Of a DNA stretch of 63,129 nucleotides, positions 30,171-38,523 are shown in pieces. Positions within the stretch are counted from its first letter, which is position 1; every line of letters starts with the position of its first letter. The stretch is from Oscillospiraceae bacterium (GTDB lineage: Bacteria > Bacillota > Clostridia > Oscillospirales > Oscillospiraceae). The stretch lies in the NCBI GenBank assembly GCA_902795345.1, contig CADBKO010000011.1:1-63129 (forward strand). The letters are read 5' to 3'. The notes beneath the pieces were generated by a model. It did not search any database. It saw only the letters and a program-made list of their open reading frames with translations, and had not been told where the DNA came from. Both the position numbers and the translations under genes were made by a program.

Positions 30171-32876
30171 ATGAAGATGAAAAAGTGGCTCAGCCTGCTC
30201 CTGACCCTGGTTTTCTGCCTGGGACTGGCGCCCATGGCGGCGATCCCCGCTCTGGCTGCCGACGCCGGGACCGCCGGCTCAAGGCCAGACGTGGTTGAAG
30301 TGAAGATTGAAAAGGTCTGGGTGGATGCAGACAATCAGGAGGGTAAGCGGCCCGACAGCGTTACCGTGACCCTGCTGCGCTCCGATGATCCCTCGTTTTC
30401 CGAGACGATCACGCTGAGCGATGGGGGAAAGTGGACGTATTACAAGTCTGGCGTACTGGCAGAGGAGGCCGCGCAGTACTACGTGGAGGAAGAATTGCTC
30501 CAAGGCTATCAGTGCCATACGGATAGAGCCGTCGATAACGACGGGAACATCACCTTCACCATCACCAACACCCTGCAGCGGGAGATCGGAATCGCCAAGG
30601 TCTGGGACGATAACGGCAATCAGGACGGCCTCCGTCCGAACGCGGTGCAGATCCAGGTCCAGGGCAGCGACAAAAGCATTTACGATGTGCCGCTGTCCCC
30701 GAGGAACACTGCCGCCGGAACGAATCAGGCTGACCCGAACGTATGGATCGACACGGCCAGCGTGCCGAAGTATGATAGCAGCGGCAATGAGATCAGATAC
30801 ACCGTCCAGGAACCCAATGTGCCCGCAGGCTATCAGAGCGTTGTTCGGGACGACAGCGCAAACGGCGAATTGGCCTTTACCATCACCAATACCTATACAC
30901 CGAAAACCGTCAACGTGACCGTCATCAAGGTGTGGGAAGACGGGAACAATGCGGACGGCCTCCGGCCCGATACCGTGAACTTCCAGCTGCTGGCCGACGG
31001 CCAAACGGTGGGGACCGCGACCCTGAGCGACAGGCAGGGAAACGCTAGCGGGACTGCCGCCACGGGCCAGACCGGAAGCCGGGAATGGATCTATATCTGG
31101 TCCAATCTGCCGCAGATGGCCGGCGGCCAGGATATCATATACTCCGTCGAAGAACGCAATGTGCCCACAGACTATCAGAGCGATGTTGAGGGCGAAAACG
31201 CAAACGGCGAATGGGTCTTCACCATCACCAACACCCTGCAGAGGGAGATCACCGTCACCAAGGTCTGGGAGGACGAAGACGACGCGGACGGCCTCCGGCC
31301 CAGGAGCATCACGGTCCAGCTGTTTGCCAACGACGAAGCATGCGGCAATCCTGTGACTCTGCAGGCTGCCGGGCAGAACGATGCCAACGGCACGACCAAG
31401 GCCGCAAACAATCGGGATTGGACCTATACCTGGCAGGTGCCGGTTTACCTCAACGGAAGAGAGATCGAGTACACCGTTCAGGAAACCGACGTGCCCAAGG
31501 GCTACACGGCCCAGGTCACCGGCGAAGCAGAGAGCGGTTTCACCATTACCAACATTCATGAACCTGACACCGCGGAGATCACCGTCACCAAGGTCTGGGA
31601 GGACGAAGACGACGCGGACGAGCTCCGTCCGGAGAGCATCCAGGTGAACCTGACCCTGGGCGGGAACACCTGGACGCAGGAGCTGAGCGAGGGCAACAAA
31701 TGGACCTGCAGCTGGGAGGTGCCGGCCCGGGACGCCGACGTCTATACCGTGGCGGAGGACACCGTTCCCACGGGCTATACGGCTGAGGTCACCGGCGACG
31801 CAGAGAGCGGTTTCACCATCACCAACACCCATGTGCCCACCGGTATCGGCGGCGGCGAGGACGATCCGCCCCCCGCACCGGCTCTGCCGGAGGAGCTCCC
31901 CGACATGGAGGACTTCGTGCCCTTCCTGCCGCCCGCGGGCCATGCGCCTTCCGGGCCCTCCGAACCCGCTGAGCCCTCCGAGCCCGCCCTGCCCGCGCTG
32001 AACAAGGAGGATCACTTCGCCTACATCATCGGGACGGCCGACGGCTATGTGCTGCCGGAGGCGAACATCACCCGCGCCGAGGTCGCCACGATCTTCTTCC
32101 GCCTGCTGACGGACGAGAGCCGCGCCCAGATCTGGTCCCGGGTCAACAGCTTCCCCGACGTCAGCCCCGAGGACTGGTATAACAACGCGGTCTCCACCAT
32201 GGCCAACGGCGGCATCCTGAAGGGCTATGAGGACGGGACCTTCCGGCCCATGGCCAGCATCACCCGCGCGGAGTTCGCCACCATCGCCATCCGCTTCTTC
32301 CGGGACGACGCGGCTGCGGAAGAGCAGTTCTCCGACGTGGAGGGACATTGGGGCGAAGCCTATATCAACATGGCCGCGGAAAAGGGCCTGATCAAGGGCT
32401 ATCCCGACAGCAGCTTCCGCCCGGATGAGCCCATCACCCGCGCCGAAGCCATAACGATCATCAACCGGCTGCTGGAGCGCCACCCCCACAAGGATAAGCT
32501 GTCGGACGGCATGATCGTCTGGCCGGACAACGCGGACGACAGCGCGTGGTATTACGCGGAGGTCCAGGAGGCCACCAACAGCCACGCATACGAGATGGAA
32601 GACGGCGTCGAGCGGTGGACGGAGCTGCTTCCCGTCCGCGACTGGGCGGCCTTCGAGAAGGAATGGTCCACGGCGTTTTCCGCCGGAAATCCGGGCGACG
32701 TCGTGAGCGAGGACGTGGAGATCGACCTGGATGAACTCGGACCCGATGACGACGGGGAAGAGGCGCCGGAGGAAGCGGAACCGGATAACGGGGAAGAGCC
32801 GGAGGACGACCAGGACGAAGAAGATCAGGATAACCAGGATAACCAGGATTACGGCAACAACGGCGGGAACGGATAA
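30171..32876 (+). CDS. Surface protein: five Cna-B repeats and three SLH domains
   Basis: A 901-residue protein. It has a signal peptide (about 1-30, ending ALAAD). Five Cna-B-type beta-sandwich repeats follow at about 42-135, 137-240, 243-355, 357-462 and 466-553, each opening with KVWxDxxxxDxLRP and ending in FTITNT. A Pro-rich linker leads to three SLH domains (about 615-770; ITRAEVATIFFRLL, SITRAEFATIAIRFF, PITRAEAITIINRLL) that anchor proteins to cell-wall polymers. The tail is very acidic (DDDGEEAPEEAEPDNGEEPE) and then Asn/Gly-rich. Cna-B repeats act as stalks of adhesins and can form isopeptide bonds. No LPxTG motif is present, consistent with SLH anchoring. Confidence 0.9.
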   Translation: MKMKKWLSLLLTLVFCLGLAPMAAIPALAADAGTAGSRPDVVEVKIEKVWVDADNQEGKRPDSVTVTLLRSDDPSFSETITLSDGGKWTYYKSGVLAEEAAQYYVEEELLQGYQCHTDRAVDNDGNITFTITNTLQREIGIAKVWDDNGNQDGLRPNAVQIQVQGSDKSIYDVPLSPRNTAAGTNQADPNVWIDTASVPKYDSSGNEIRYTVQEPNVPAGYQSVVRDDSANGELAFTITNTYTPKTVNVTVIKVWEDGNNADGLRPDTVNFQLLADGQTVGTATLSDRQGNASGTAATGQTGSREWIYIWSNLPQMAGGQDIIYSVEERNVPTDYQSDVEGENANGEWVFTITNTLQREITVTKVWEDEDDADGLRPRSITVQLFANDEACGNPVTLQAAGQNDANGTTKAANNRDWTYTWQVPVYLNGREIEYTVQETDVPKGYTAQVTGEAESGFTITNIHEPDTAEITVTKVWEDEDDADELRPESIQVNLTLGGNTWTQELSEGNKWTCSWEVPARDADVYTVAEDTVPTGYTAEVTGDAESGFTITNTHVPTGIGGGEDDPPPAPALPEELPDMEDFVPFLPPAGHAPSGPSEPAEPSEPALPALNKEDHFAYIIGTADGYVLPEANITRAEVATIFFRLLTDESRAQIWSRVNSFPDVSPEDWYNNAVSTMANGGILKGYEDGTFRPMASITRAEFATIAIRFFRDDAAAEEQFSDVEGHWGEAYINMAAEKGLIKGYPDSSFRPDEPITRAEAITIINRLLERHPHKDKLSDGMIVWPDNADDSAWYYAEVQEATNSHAYEMEDGVERWTELLPVRDWAAFEKEWSTAFSAGNPGDVVSEDVEIDLDELGPDDDGEEAPEEAEPDNGEEPEDDQDEEDQDNQDNQDYGNNGGNG

Positions 32877-32901
32877 GGCCGCCTTTGCTCGAAAACGAGA
32901 G

Positions 32902-32935
32902 AAAAGGACCGACGCGGCACCGCGTCGGTCCTTTT
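32902..32935 (+). terminator. Intrinsic terminator of the Cna-B/SLH gene
   Basis: AAAAGGACCGACGCG and CGCGTCGGTCCTTTT form a 15-bp stem with a 4-nt loop; the right arm ends in the T-run. Confidence 0.92.
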
Positions 32936-33015
32936 ATAGTGCGCCCGGCGAGCCCGCGCCCACCGTTTTCGATGGTCCGCGCCGGGCTTCCGGTTTGGGG
33001 TCGGCTCCTATTCGC

Positions 33016-33498
33016 TCACGATTCGTTGACGATTTTCCCGGTCATATGCTCGGGGACGAGGCAGAATACACAGGTACCCGGGCCGCTGCGGGCGACCTCC
33101 GCTTCGATATAGGCTTCGTCGTCGGTGAATTTCCGGCTGAGGGCTCGGGCGATGGCATAGATCCGCTCCCGGTCCTCCACAAATTCCACCCGGCCGAAGA
33201 CCACCACGCTGCGGATGTTCAGCGCCCATTCGCCGGGCTTTCGGAAGCCCCCGTCCATGACGCAGAAGGAGGCTTTGCCGTGCTTCCGAAGGGCGTCCAG
33301 CTTGTGGCCGGATTTCCCGCTGTGGAAATAGAGCCTGCCGTCCTCCTCACAGTACCAGTGGTTCATGGGGATGCCGTAGGGATACCCTTCGTCCCCCAGG
33401 ACGGAAAGAACGCCCCGCTTCTCTGTTTTCAGCAGCTCCGCGCACGCCGCCTTGCCGAGCTGCTGCTTTTTTCGTACCATTTCCCGAAATGCACTCAC
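33016..33498 (-). CDS. Pyridoxamine 5'-phosphate oxidase-fold protein (NimA-like)
   Basis: A 160-residue split-barrel flavin-binding-type protein: KRGVLSVLGDEGYPYGIPMN, WYCEEDGRLYFHSGKSGHKL and VVVFGRVEFVEDRE are typical of the PNPOx-like/NimA family. These bind FMN or heme and reduce small compounds; the physiological substrate is not evident. Its ATG overlaps the stop of the upstream hydrolase gene by 4 bp, so it is the last cistron of a four-gene minus-strand operon (DUF1015, PHP, hydrolase, PNPOx). Confidence 0.85.
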   Translation of the reverse strand: MSAFREMVRKKQQLGKAACAELLKTEKRGVLSVLGDEGYPYGIPMNHWYCEEDGRLYFHSGKSGHKLDALRKHGKASFCVMDGGFRKPGEWALNIRSVVVFGRVEFVEDRERIYAIARALSRKFTDDEAYIEAEVARSGPGTCVFCLVPEHMTGKIVNES

Positions 33499-34121
33499 GA
33501 CTGTTCCTCCTTGTCCTCCAGCAGGGTACGGACGGCCCGGGCCATCCGGGCTTCCGGTTCGTTAAAGTGGCCGCCGGGGTTCCATTCCAGCGTGGTCTCC
33601 ACGCCGGAAGCGCGGAGGAGCGCCTCCGTCTTCTCCGTGCAGTCCCCCACCCGGGCCATGCGGGGGTTCCGGGCCTTGGGCTCCTTCTCCCCCAGGGAGA
33701 GGTAGACCCGCTGCCCCCGGCAGGGATTTGCCTCCAGATATTCGCACCAGCCGTCGTACCACAGGGAGCCGGAGACGGAGGCCAGCAGAGGGAAATCCGC
33801 CGTCCGCGTCCCGGCCCAGAGGGCGAAAAGGCCCCCCAGGGAATAGCCCAGGAGCAGCTTTGTCCCCGGCCTTTCCGGCAGGGCGGCTTCCGCTTCCGAC
33901 ACGGCACCTTGCAGCGCAGCCAGGAAAGCCTCCGCCCCGCCGCCGAAATCCGGGTCCTTCAAGCGCAGGCCGGGGGCGGACCAGGGGGTCAGATCCCGGT
34001 CCCAGTCCGGGGCGGGGAAGGCCAGCAGGCTGCACGGCGGCAGCAGGGGCCGGAGCTTCTCCGCCGTTTCCCCGTCGTCCAGCAGCACCACCAGAGGGCC
34101 GCTGCCCGCGATCAGATCCAT
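33495..34121 (-). CDS. Alpha/beta hydrolase, esterase-like
   Basis: A 208-residue protein. The nucleophile elbow is GYSLGGLFALWAG (Ser about 95), with a likely Asp in RVGDCTEKTEALL and His in WNPGGHFNEPEAR, the order of a Ser-Asp-His triad in the esterase D/Fes branch. I chose ATG 34121, 8 bp after AAAGGAG; a GTG 9 bp earlier overlaps that site. It begins 5 bp after the PHP gene and overlaps the PNPOx gene. Substrate unknown; some family members hydrolyse siderophore or short acyl esters. Confidence 0.78.
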   Translation of the reverse strand: MDLIAGSGPLVVLLDDGETAEKLRPLLPPCSLLAFPAPDWDRDLTPWSAPGLRLKDPDFGGGAEAFLAALQGAVSEAEAALPERPGTKLLLGYSLGGLFALWAGTRTADFPLLASVSGSLWYDGWCEYLEANPCRGQRVYLSLGEKEPKARNPRMARVGDCTEKTEALLRASGVETTLEWNPGGHFNEPEARMARAVRTLLEDKEEQS

Positions 34122-34126
34122 CCTTC

Positions 34127-34948
34127 TCACTCCTTTTCCCGCAGGGCCCGGAGCAGCCCGTAAGGCGCGCCGGCCCCGCCGATCACCCGGTCCGGACGCC
34201 GGGAGCCGTGGAAGTCGCTGCCCCCGGTGGGGCAGAGGTCATGCTTCTCCGCCAGGGCCAGGAGGGAGGCCGACTGGGCGGGGGTATAGCCGGAATACCA
34301 GACCTCGATGCCGTGGAAGCCGCTGTCAGCGCAGAACTTCACCAGCTCCGCCAGCCTTTCCTCGCCCAGCTTGTATTCGTAGGGGTGGGCCAGCACGATC
34401 TTGCCCCCCGCGCTGCGCAGCTCCGCCGTCAGCTCCGGCACCGACTCCCGGGCGATGGGCACATAGTAGGGCTTTCCCTCTCCCAGCCAGGCGTCGAAGG
34501 CGGCCTCCACCGTGGGAAAATAGCCCTTTTTCACCAGCAGGGCGGCGATGTGGGGGCGGCCCGTCACGCCCTTTTTCATGGCGTTCAGCTCCTCCATGGA
34601 GACGTCCACCCCGTCGGCGCGCAGCAGGTCGATCATGGCCCGGTTGCGGTCGTTCCGGTCCCGCTGCACCCGGGGATTTCGGCGCAGGACCTCCCAATCA
34701 CAGTCGAAGCCCAGCACGTGTATCTCGACGCCCTCCCAATAGGCCTTCCGCTCGATGCCTGGCACGATCTCCAGCCCCGGCACCGGCGTCAGCTCCTGCA
34801 GGCCCTCCATGGTGTCGTGGTCCGTGATGGCCAGGGCCCGGAGGCCGATGCGCCTGGCTTCCTCCACCACAGCCCGGGGGCTCAGCTCCCCGTCGGAATA
34901 ATAGGTGTGGCAGTGCAGGTCCGCCCTGCCCATAGGCGTATCTTTCAT
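34127..34948 (-). CDS. PHP-domain metal-dependent phosphoesterase
   Basis: A 273-residue protein with the four PHP metal motifs: DLHCHTYYSDG, ITDHDTMEG, KIVLAHPYEYKLG and GGSDFHGSRRPD. Related stand-alone PHP enzymes (the TrpH/RNase AM type) remove nucleotides from 5' ends of short RNAs or dephosphorylate nucleoside 3',5'-bisphosphates. ATG 34948 overlaps the DUF1015 stop by 4 bp and has GGAGGATC upstream. Earlier in-frame codons lie inside DUF1015 and are not translated. Confidence 0.9.
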   Translation of the reverse strand: MKDTPMGRADLHCHTYYSDGELSPRAVVEEARRIGLRALAITDHDTMEGLQELTPVPGLEIVPGIERKAYWEGVEIHVLGFDCDWEVLRRNPRVQRDRNDRNRAMIDLLRADGVDVSMEELNAMKKGVTGRPHIAALLVKKGYFPTVEAAFDAWLGEGKPYYVPIARESVPELTAELRSAGGKIVLAHPYEYKLGEERLAELVKFCADSGFHGIEVWYSGYTPAQSASLLALAEKHDLCPTGGSDFHGSRRPDRVIGGAGAPYGLLRALREKE

Positions 34949-36195
34949 TTGATCCTCCGACATTCCAGATAATAGCGCTTGTCCCGGGCGGGGCCGATGG
35001 AAAAGCTCTTTTTCGGCAGGGGGCCGCTGCGGATGATGCTGGGGAACAGGTCGGATTTGTCCATCTCCGGCATCAGCAGGCCCGCCCGGTCCGCCTCCCG
35101 GCAGAGGGCGGCGGCCTCCGCCTCCCCGTGGATATAGTCGATGGAGCCGCCGTGCCTGGCGCGGTAGGCCTCCATAAAGCTCTCGCAGAAGCCGATGCAC
35201 TCCCCGATGGTGCCATCCACATGGAGGGTGACTTCCCCACGGGAGGTGAGGCAGCGCAGAGACCGGCCCCGGCCCTGCCAGGGGGCGAAGGCGGCTTCCG
35301 CTTCCGCCAGGAAGGAAGCCGGGTCCGTGGCGAACAGTACCCGGTGGATGGGCTCAAATTCGATGGCCTGCTCGTGGAGGTCCACCAGCTCCGCCAGGGC
35401 GAAGCGGGCGGGGTGGGCCTGCCGCTCCTCCGGCGTCAGCGTGTCCCGCAGCTCCTCCCAGACGCGCTTTGCCGTGGCCAGACTGTGGTTCCCGTCCCCC
35501 ACGGCGTAGAGCACCGGGGAGCCGGTCTCCCCGTAGCGGGCGCGGAGGTAGTCCTCGTTCCCCAGGGCTTCCAGGGCGGCGCGGACCTTGCCGATGCCGC
35601 TGCCGGTGATGCGCCAGCCCTTCACCCTGCCGCCCCCCTCCATGAGGGGCGTATCGTAGAGCAGGGGACCGGCGGCCTCCTTCGCGCTTGTCATGACGGT
35701 CATGGCCGGGTCGTCGCAGAAGACCACCAGATGGGGCAGCTCCAGGGCCGCCTGCTGCCGCAGCCGCAGCCGGGGGGGAAGCCGGTCCATGACCAGGCCC
35801 TCGGTGGCGTGGATGGGGGAGCAGGAATCCTCCCGGTAGTCGTAGTATTCCAGGTCCAGCAGCCCCAGGATGCCCCGGCGCAGCCCGCCCCCGGAGAGGG
35901 TGCGTTCCAGGTAGATGAAGCTGTCCGGCAGGGCCCGGAACAGCCCCCCGTCCAGATAGCGCTCCATATTCTCGATGATGGCCGCCTCCAGCCGGGATCG
36001 GTCCGGCCTGGCCAGCCAGGCTTCCGGCAGCATGAGGCGCAGGGTGCTGGGCTCATGCCCCACGTAGGCGCTGACCCGCTCCCAATAGGCGGGATCGGCG
36101 GTGAACTGATCGCAGGCGATGACGCTCCACTTCTCCAGGTCCTTCACCTGGGGCAGCAGCACTTCGCCGGGCAGGAAGCAATCGGAAAGATTCAT
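34945..36195 (-). CDS. DUF1015 domain protein
   Basis: A 416-residue protein covering the whole DUF1015 family: CFLPGEVLLPQVKDLEKWSV, IACDQFTADPAYWERV, PVLYAVGDGNHSLATAKRVW and YIHGEAEAAALCREAD. The family is widespread in bacteria and some archaea, often near serine or phosphonate metabolism genes; its biochemical activity is not known to me. ATG 36195 has TTGAGGT upstream; an extra 19 codons before it lack an RBS. It is the first gene of the operon. The upstream side borders a large repeat block. Confidence 0.88.
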   Translation of the reverse strand: MNLSDCFLPGEVLLPQVKDLEKWSVIACDQFTADPAYWERVSAYVGHEPSTLRLMLPEAWLARPDRSRLEAAIIENMERYLDGGLFRALPDSFIYLERTLSGGGLRRGILGLLDLEYYDYREDSCSPIHATEGLVMDRLPPRLRLRQQAALELPHLVVFCDDPAMTVMTSAKEAAGPLLYDTPLMEGGGRVKGWRITGSGIGKVRAALEALGNEDYLRARYGETGSPVLYAVGDGNHSLATAKRVWEELRDTLTPEERQAHPARFALAELVDLHEQAIEFEPIHRVLFATDPASFLAEAEAAFAPWQGRGRSLRCLTSRGEVTLHVDGTIGECIGFCESFMEAYRARHGGSIDYIHGEAEAAALCREADRAGLLMPEMDKSDLFPSIIRSGPLPKKSFSIGPARDKRYYLECRRIK

Positions 36196-36295
36196 GATCG
36201 TTGTGTACCTCAAGAAAAAGAATTTAAAATCACAGTCAACACGTGGAAACACGAGGCGATGAACGAAATGGCCATGTCCCGCCGCGGGGCTTGGC

Positions 36296-37155
36296 CCCCT
36301 TAGAGAGGCAATGTCGTAAACTTATGCCAAGCCTCCCCTATCCCGTCATTGCACAGCCGGCGCGCACACCGGCTGCGGCAATCCGTTACCCCCGTCTCTC
36401 GTCCCTCGTCTCTCGTCCCCCGTCCCTCGTCTCCCGTAAACCCCAGGGAATCCAATGGGGGCCGCAGCCCCCTTGGTCGTCGGGGAGGGATTCTTAAGGG
36501 GACCGCCTCGAAATAGGTCCCCTTAAGCGGTTTCTTTCGCCTCTTTCTTTGGCGGCAAAGAAAGAGGCCCGCCGGAGGCGACGGGACGAGGGAGCGATAA
36601 GCAGAGGCGAGCGGCGAATCCGCAGAGACCCGGAGGATTGCCCGCTGCGGCGGGGACGAGAGTTTGGACGAGAACGTTTCGCCTGCGGGCGACCCCATTT
36701 CTCATCGCGGAGAAATGGGGAAAAGACGCGCCGGGGGAACCTCGTCGGAGCGCACGTCGCTCGCTCCGTTTCCGCAGAACCGTGATACTGCGAAAACTCC
36801 GTATCGCTCGGTGGCTCCTCCTCTTCAAATCGAAACATATCGTTTCGATTTGAGAAGGACGTTTCGCCGGAATCTTCCAGCAGCGACCAACAGGAGCTGC
36901 GCCGTATTCCGGCGAATAAGGACGCGGCTCCGCCCCCATTGGATCCCCCACCTTTGGACGGGAGACGGGGGATTCCCGCAGCGGCGGGGACGAAAGACGA
37001 GAGACGGGAGTTTGGACGGGGATACGGATTGCCACACCCGCTGCGCGGGTTCGCAATGACGGTATGGGGAGGCTTGGCACTTTAGTTGATGACTTTGCTT
37101 CAGAGAGGCGGGCATGCGAAGATGAGCCTCGCGGGGTTCGCGCCCGCAGGCGCGT
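36296..37155 (-). repeat. Composite structured repeat, copy 2 (inverted)
   Basis: An 860-bp non-coding mosaic. It holds a fragment like 46760-46800 (GAGGCAATGTCGT, 36306 on), REP palindromes (36344-36385, 37025-37061), GACGAG tandem words, the core with CTTAAGGGGACC/GGTCCCCTTAAG (36493-36527) and GCCTCTTTCTTT/AAAGAAAGAGGC (about 36538-36568), and a block 36680-36950 with GAAATGGGGAAAAGACGCGC, CCGTGATACTGCGAAAACTC and a 13-bp palindrome ATCGAAACatatcGTTTCGAT. A TTCGCGCCCGCAGGCGCG unit ends it. The 36770-36930 part recurs inverted at 62330-62470. Open frames here are the repeat read in frame. Confidence 0.85.
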
Positions 37156-38523
37156 TTACAGCCTTTCGACCTTGCCCAGCTTGCGGTAGACGGTGAAATA
37201 CATGGTGATGTAGCAGGCGCTGGCCCCCAGGATCTGGCTCACCGGCTCGGCCCAGAAGATGCCGTCGGCCCCCAGGCCGGTGATGGCGGGCATGAGGAGG
37301 ATGAGGGGCAGCAGGATGATGAATTTCCGCAGCAGGGAGAAGAACACCGCCCGCTTGGCCAGGCCCAGGGAGGTGAACACATTCTGCCCCACCATCTGGA
37401 AGGTCATAAAGGCGAACATGGCGTAGTAGTGCCGCACCCCGTAGACCCCCACCCGCAGCAGCTCGGGATCGGAGTTGAACAGCCTCACGAAGAAGCCGGG
37501 GAAGAGCATGAAGGCCAGCCACATGCAGACGCAGTAGGCCCCCACCATGGCGGTCACCAGGCGGATGCAGGCCTTGCAGCGGTCATAGGCTTTGGCCCCG
37601 TAGTTATAACCAAGCACCGGCTTGGCCCCCTCCGTCACCCCGGAGGCAGGCATGAAGCTCAGCTCCCGCAGGGAATTGATGACGGTCATGGCCGCCACAT
37701 AGGTGTCCCCGCCCAGGCGGGCCAGGCCGTTGTTGTAGAAGAAGCTGACGGCGGAGTTGGTGAAGGCCATGACGAAGCCCGCCACCCCCAGGGAGAGGAT
37801 GCGCCCCACGATCTCCTTCCGGAGACGCAGGTTTTCCCGCCGCAGGGGGATCACCGGCCGCTTCCCCGTGAGGAAGCGGAAGACCCAGAGGGCGGAGCAG
37901 GCCTGGCTGATGACCGTGGCCAGGGCCGCGCCCCGGACGCCCCAGTGGAAAACGAAAATGAACACCGGGTCCAGAGCAATATTGAGGAGGGCCCCGATCA
38001 GCACCGTGAGCATCCCCGTCCGGGCGAAGCCCTGGGCGTTGATAAAGGGGTTCATGCCCACGCCGGTGAGGACGAACACCGTCCCCGCCAGGTAGATGTT
38101 GAGATAGTCGTTCGCGTAGCGGAAGGTTTCCCCCGACGCCCCGGTGAAGCGGAGGATGGGGGCCTTGAAGAGATAGCCCAGGGCAGTCAGGCCCAGGGCG
38201 AAGGTGAGCAGGAGACAGTAGGCGTTGCCCATGATGCGCCCCGCCTTTTCCTCGTTCCCCTCCCCCCGGGCGATGGAGAAGAGGGGAGAGCCGCCGGTGG
38301 AGCAGAGGGCCTGGAAGGCGCTGATGACCATGAGGATGGGGGCGGCGATGCCGATGCCGGTGAGGGCCAGCTTGCCCCCCTCCGCCATGTGGCCGATGTA
38401 GATGCGGTCCACGATGCTGTAAAGGGTGTTCACCAGCAGGGCCAGGATCATGGGGAGGGCCAGGCGCAGGATGTTCCCCGACAGGCTGCCCTGGGAGAAA
38501 TCACTCTTGTTCGTTTGCTGCAA
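37156..38523 (-). CDS. MATE-family multidrug/Na+ antiporter
   Basis: A 455-residue protein with twelve hydrophobic segments. N-terminal NILRLALPMILALLVNTLYS and IVDRIYIGHMAEGGKLALTG, then GGSPLFSIARGEGNEEKAGR and GVTEGAKPVLGYNYGAKAYD are the usual MATE landmarks. It exports drugs or metabolites using a cation gradient. The start is TTG 38523, 11 bp after GGAGG; no ATG is near. It overlaps the end of the upstream O-antigen-ligase-like gene by 23 bp, so they are co-transcribed. It could export a lipid-linked or secondary product; that is inference. Confidence 0.92.
   Translation of the reverse strand: MQQTNKSDFSQGSLSGNILRLALPMILALLVNTLYSIVDRIYIGHMAEGGKLALTGIGIAAPILMVISAFQALCSTGGSPLFSIARGEGNEEKAGRIMGNAYCLLLTFALGLTALGYLFKAPILRFTGASGETFRYANDYLNIYLAGTVFVLTGVGMNPFINAQGFARTGMLTVLIGALLNIALDPVFIFVFHWGVRGAALATVISQACSALWVFRFLTGKRPVIPLRRENLRLRKEIVGRILSLGVAGFVMAFTNSAVSFFYNNGLARLGGDTYVAAMTVINSLRELSFMPASGVTEGAKPVLGYNYGAKAYDRCKACIRLVTAMVGAYCVCMWLAFMLFPGFFVRLFNSDPELLRVGVYGVRHYYAMFAFMTFQMVGQNVFTSLGLAKRAVFFSLLRKFIILLPLILLMPAITGLGADGIFWAEPVSQILGASACYITMYFTVYRKLGKVERL

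Noticed and set aside
36300..36698. Open frame with LKGTYFEAVPLRIPPRRPRG, similar to one at 19526-19933
   Set aside because: It is simply the structured repeat read in frame. The 62 kb copy keeps the stems but not the protein sequence, so selection is on pairing and not on coding.
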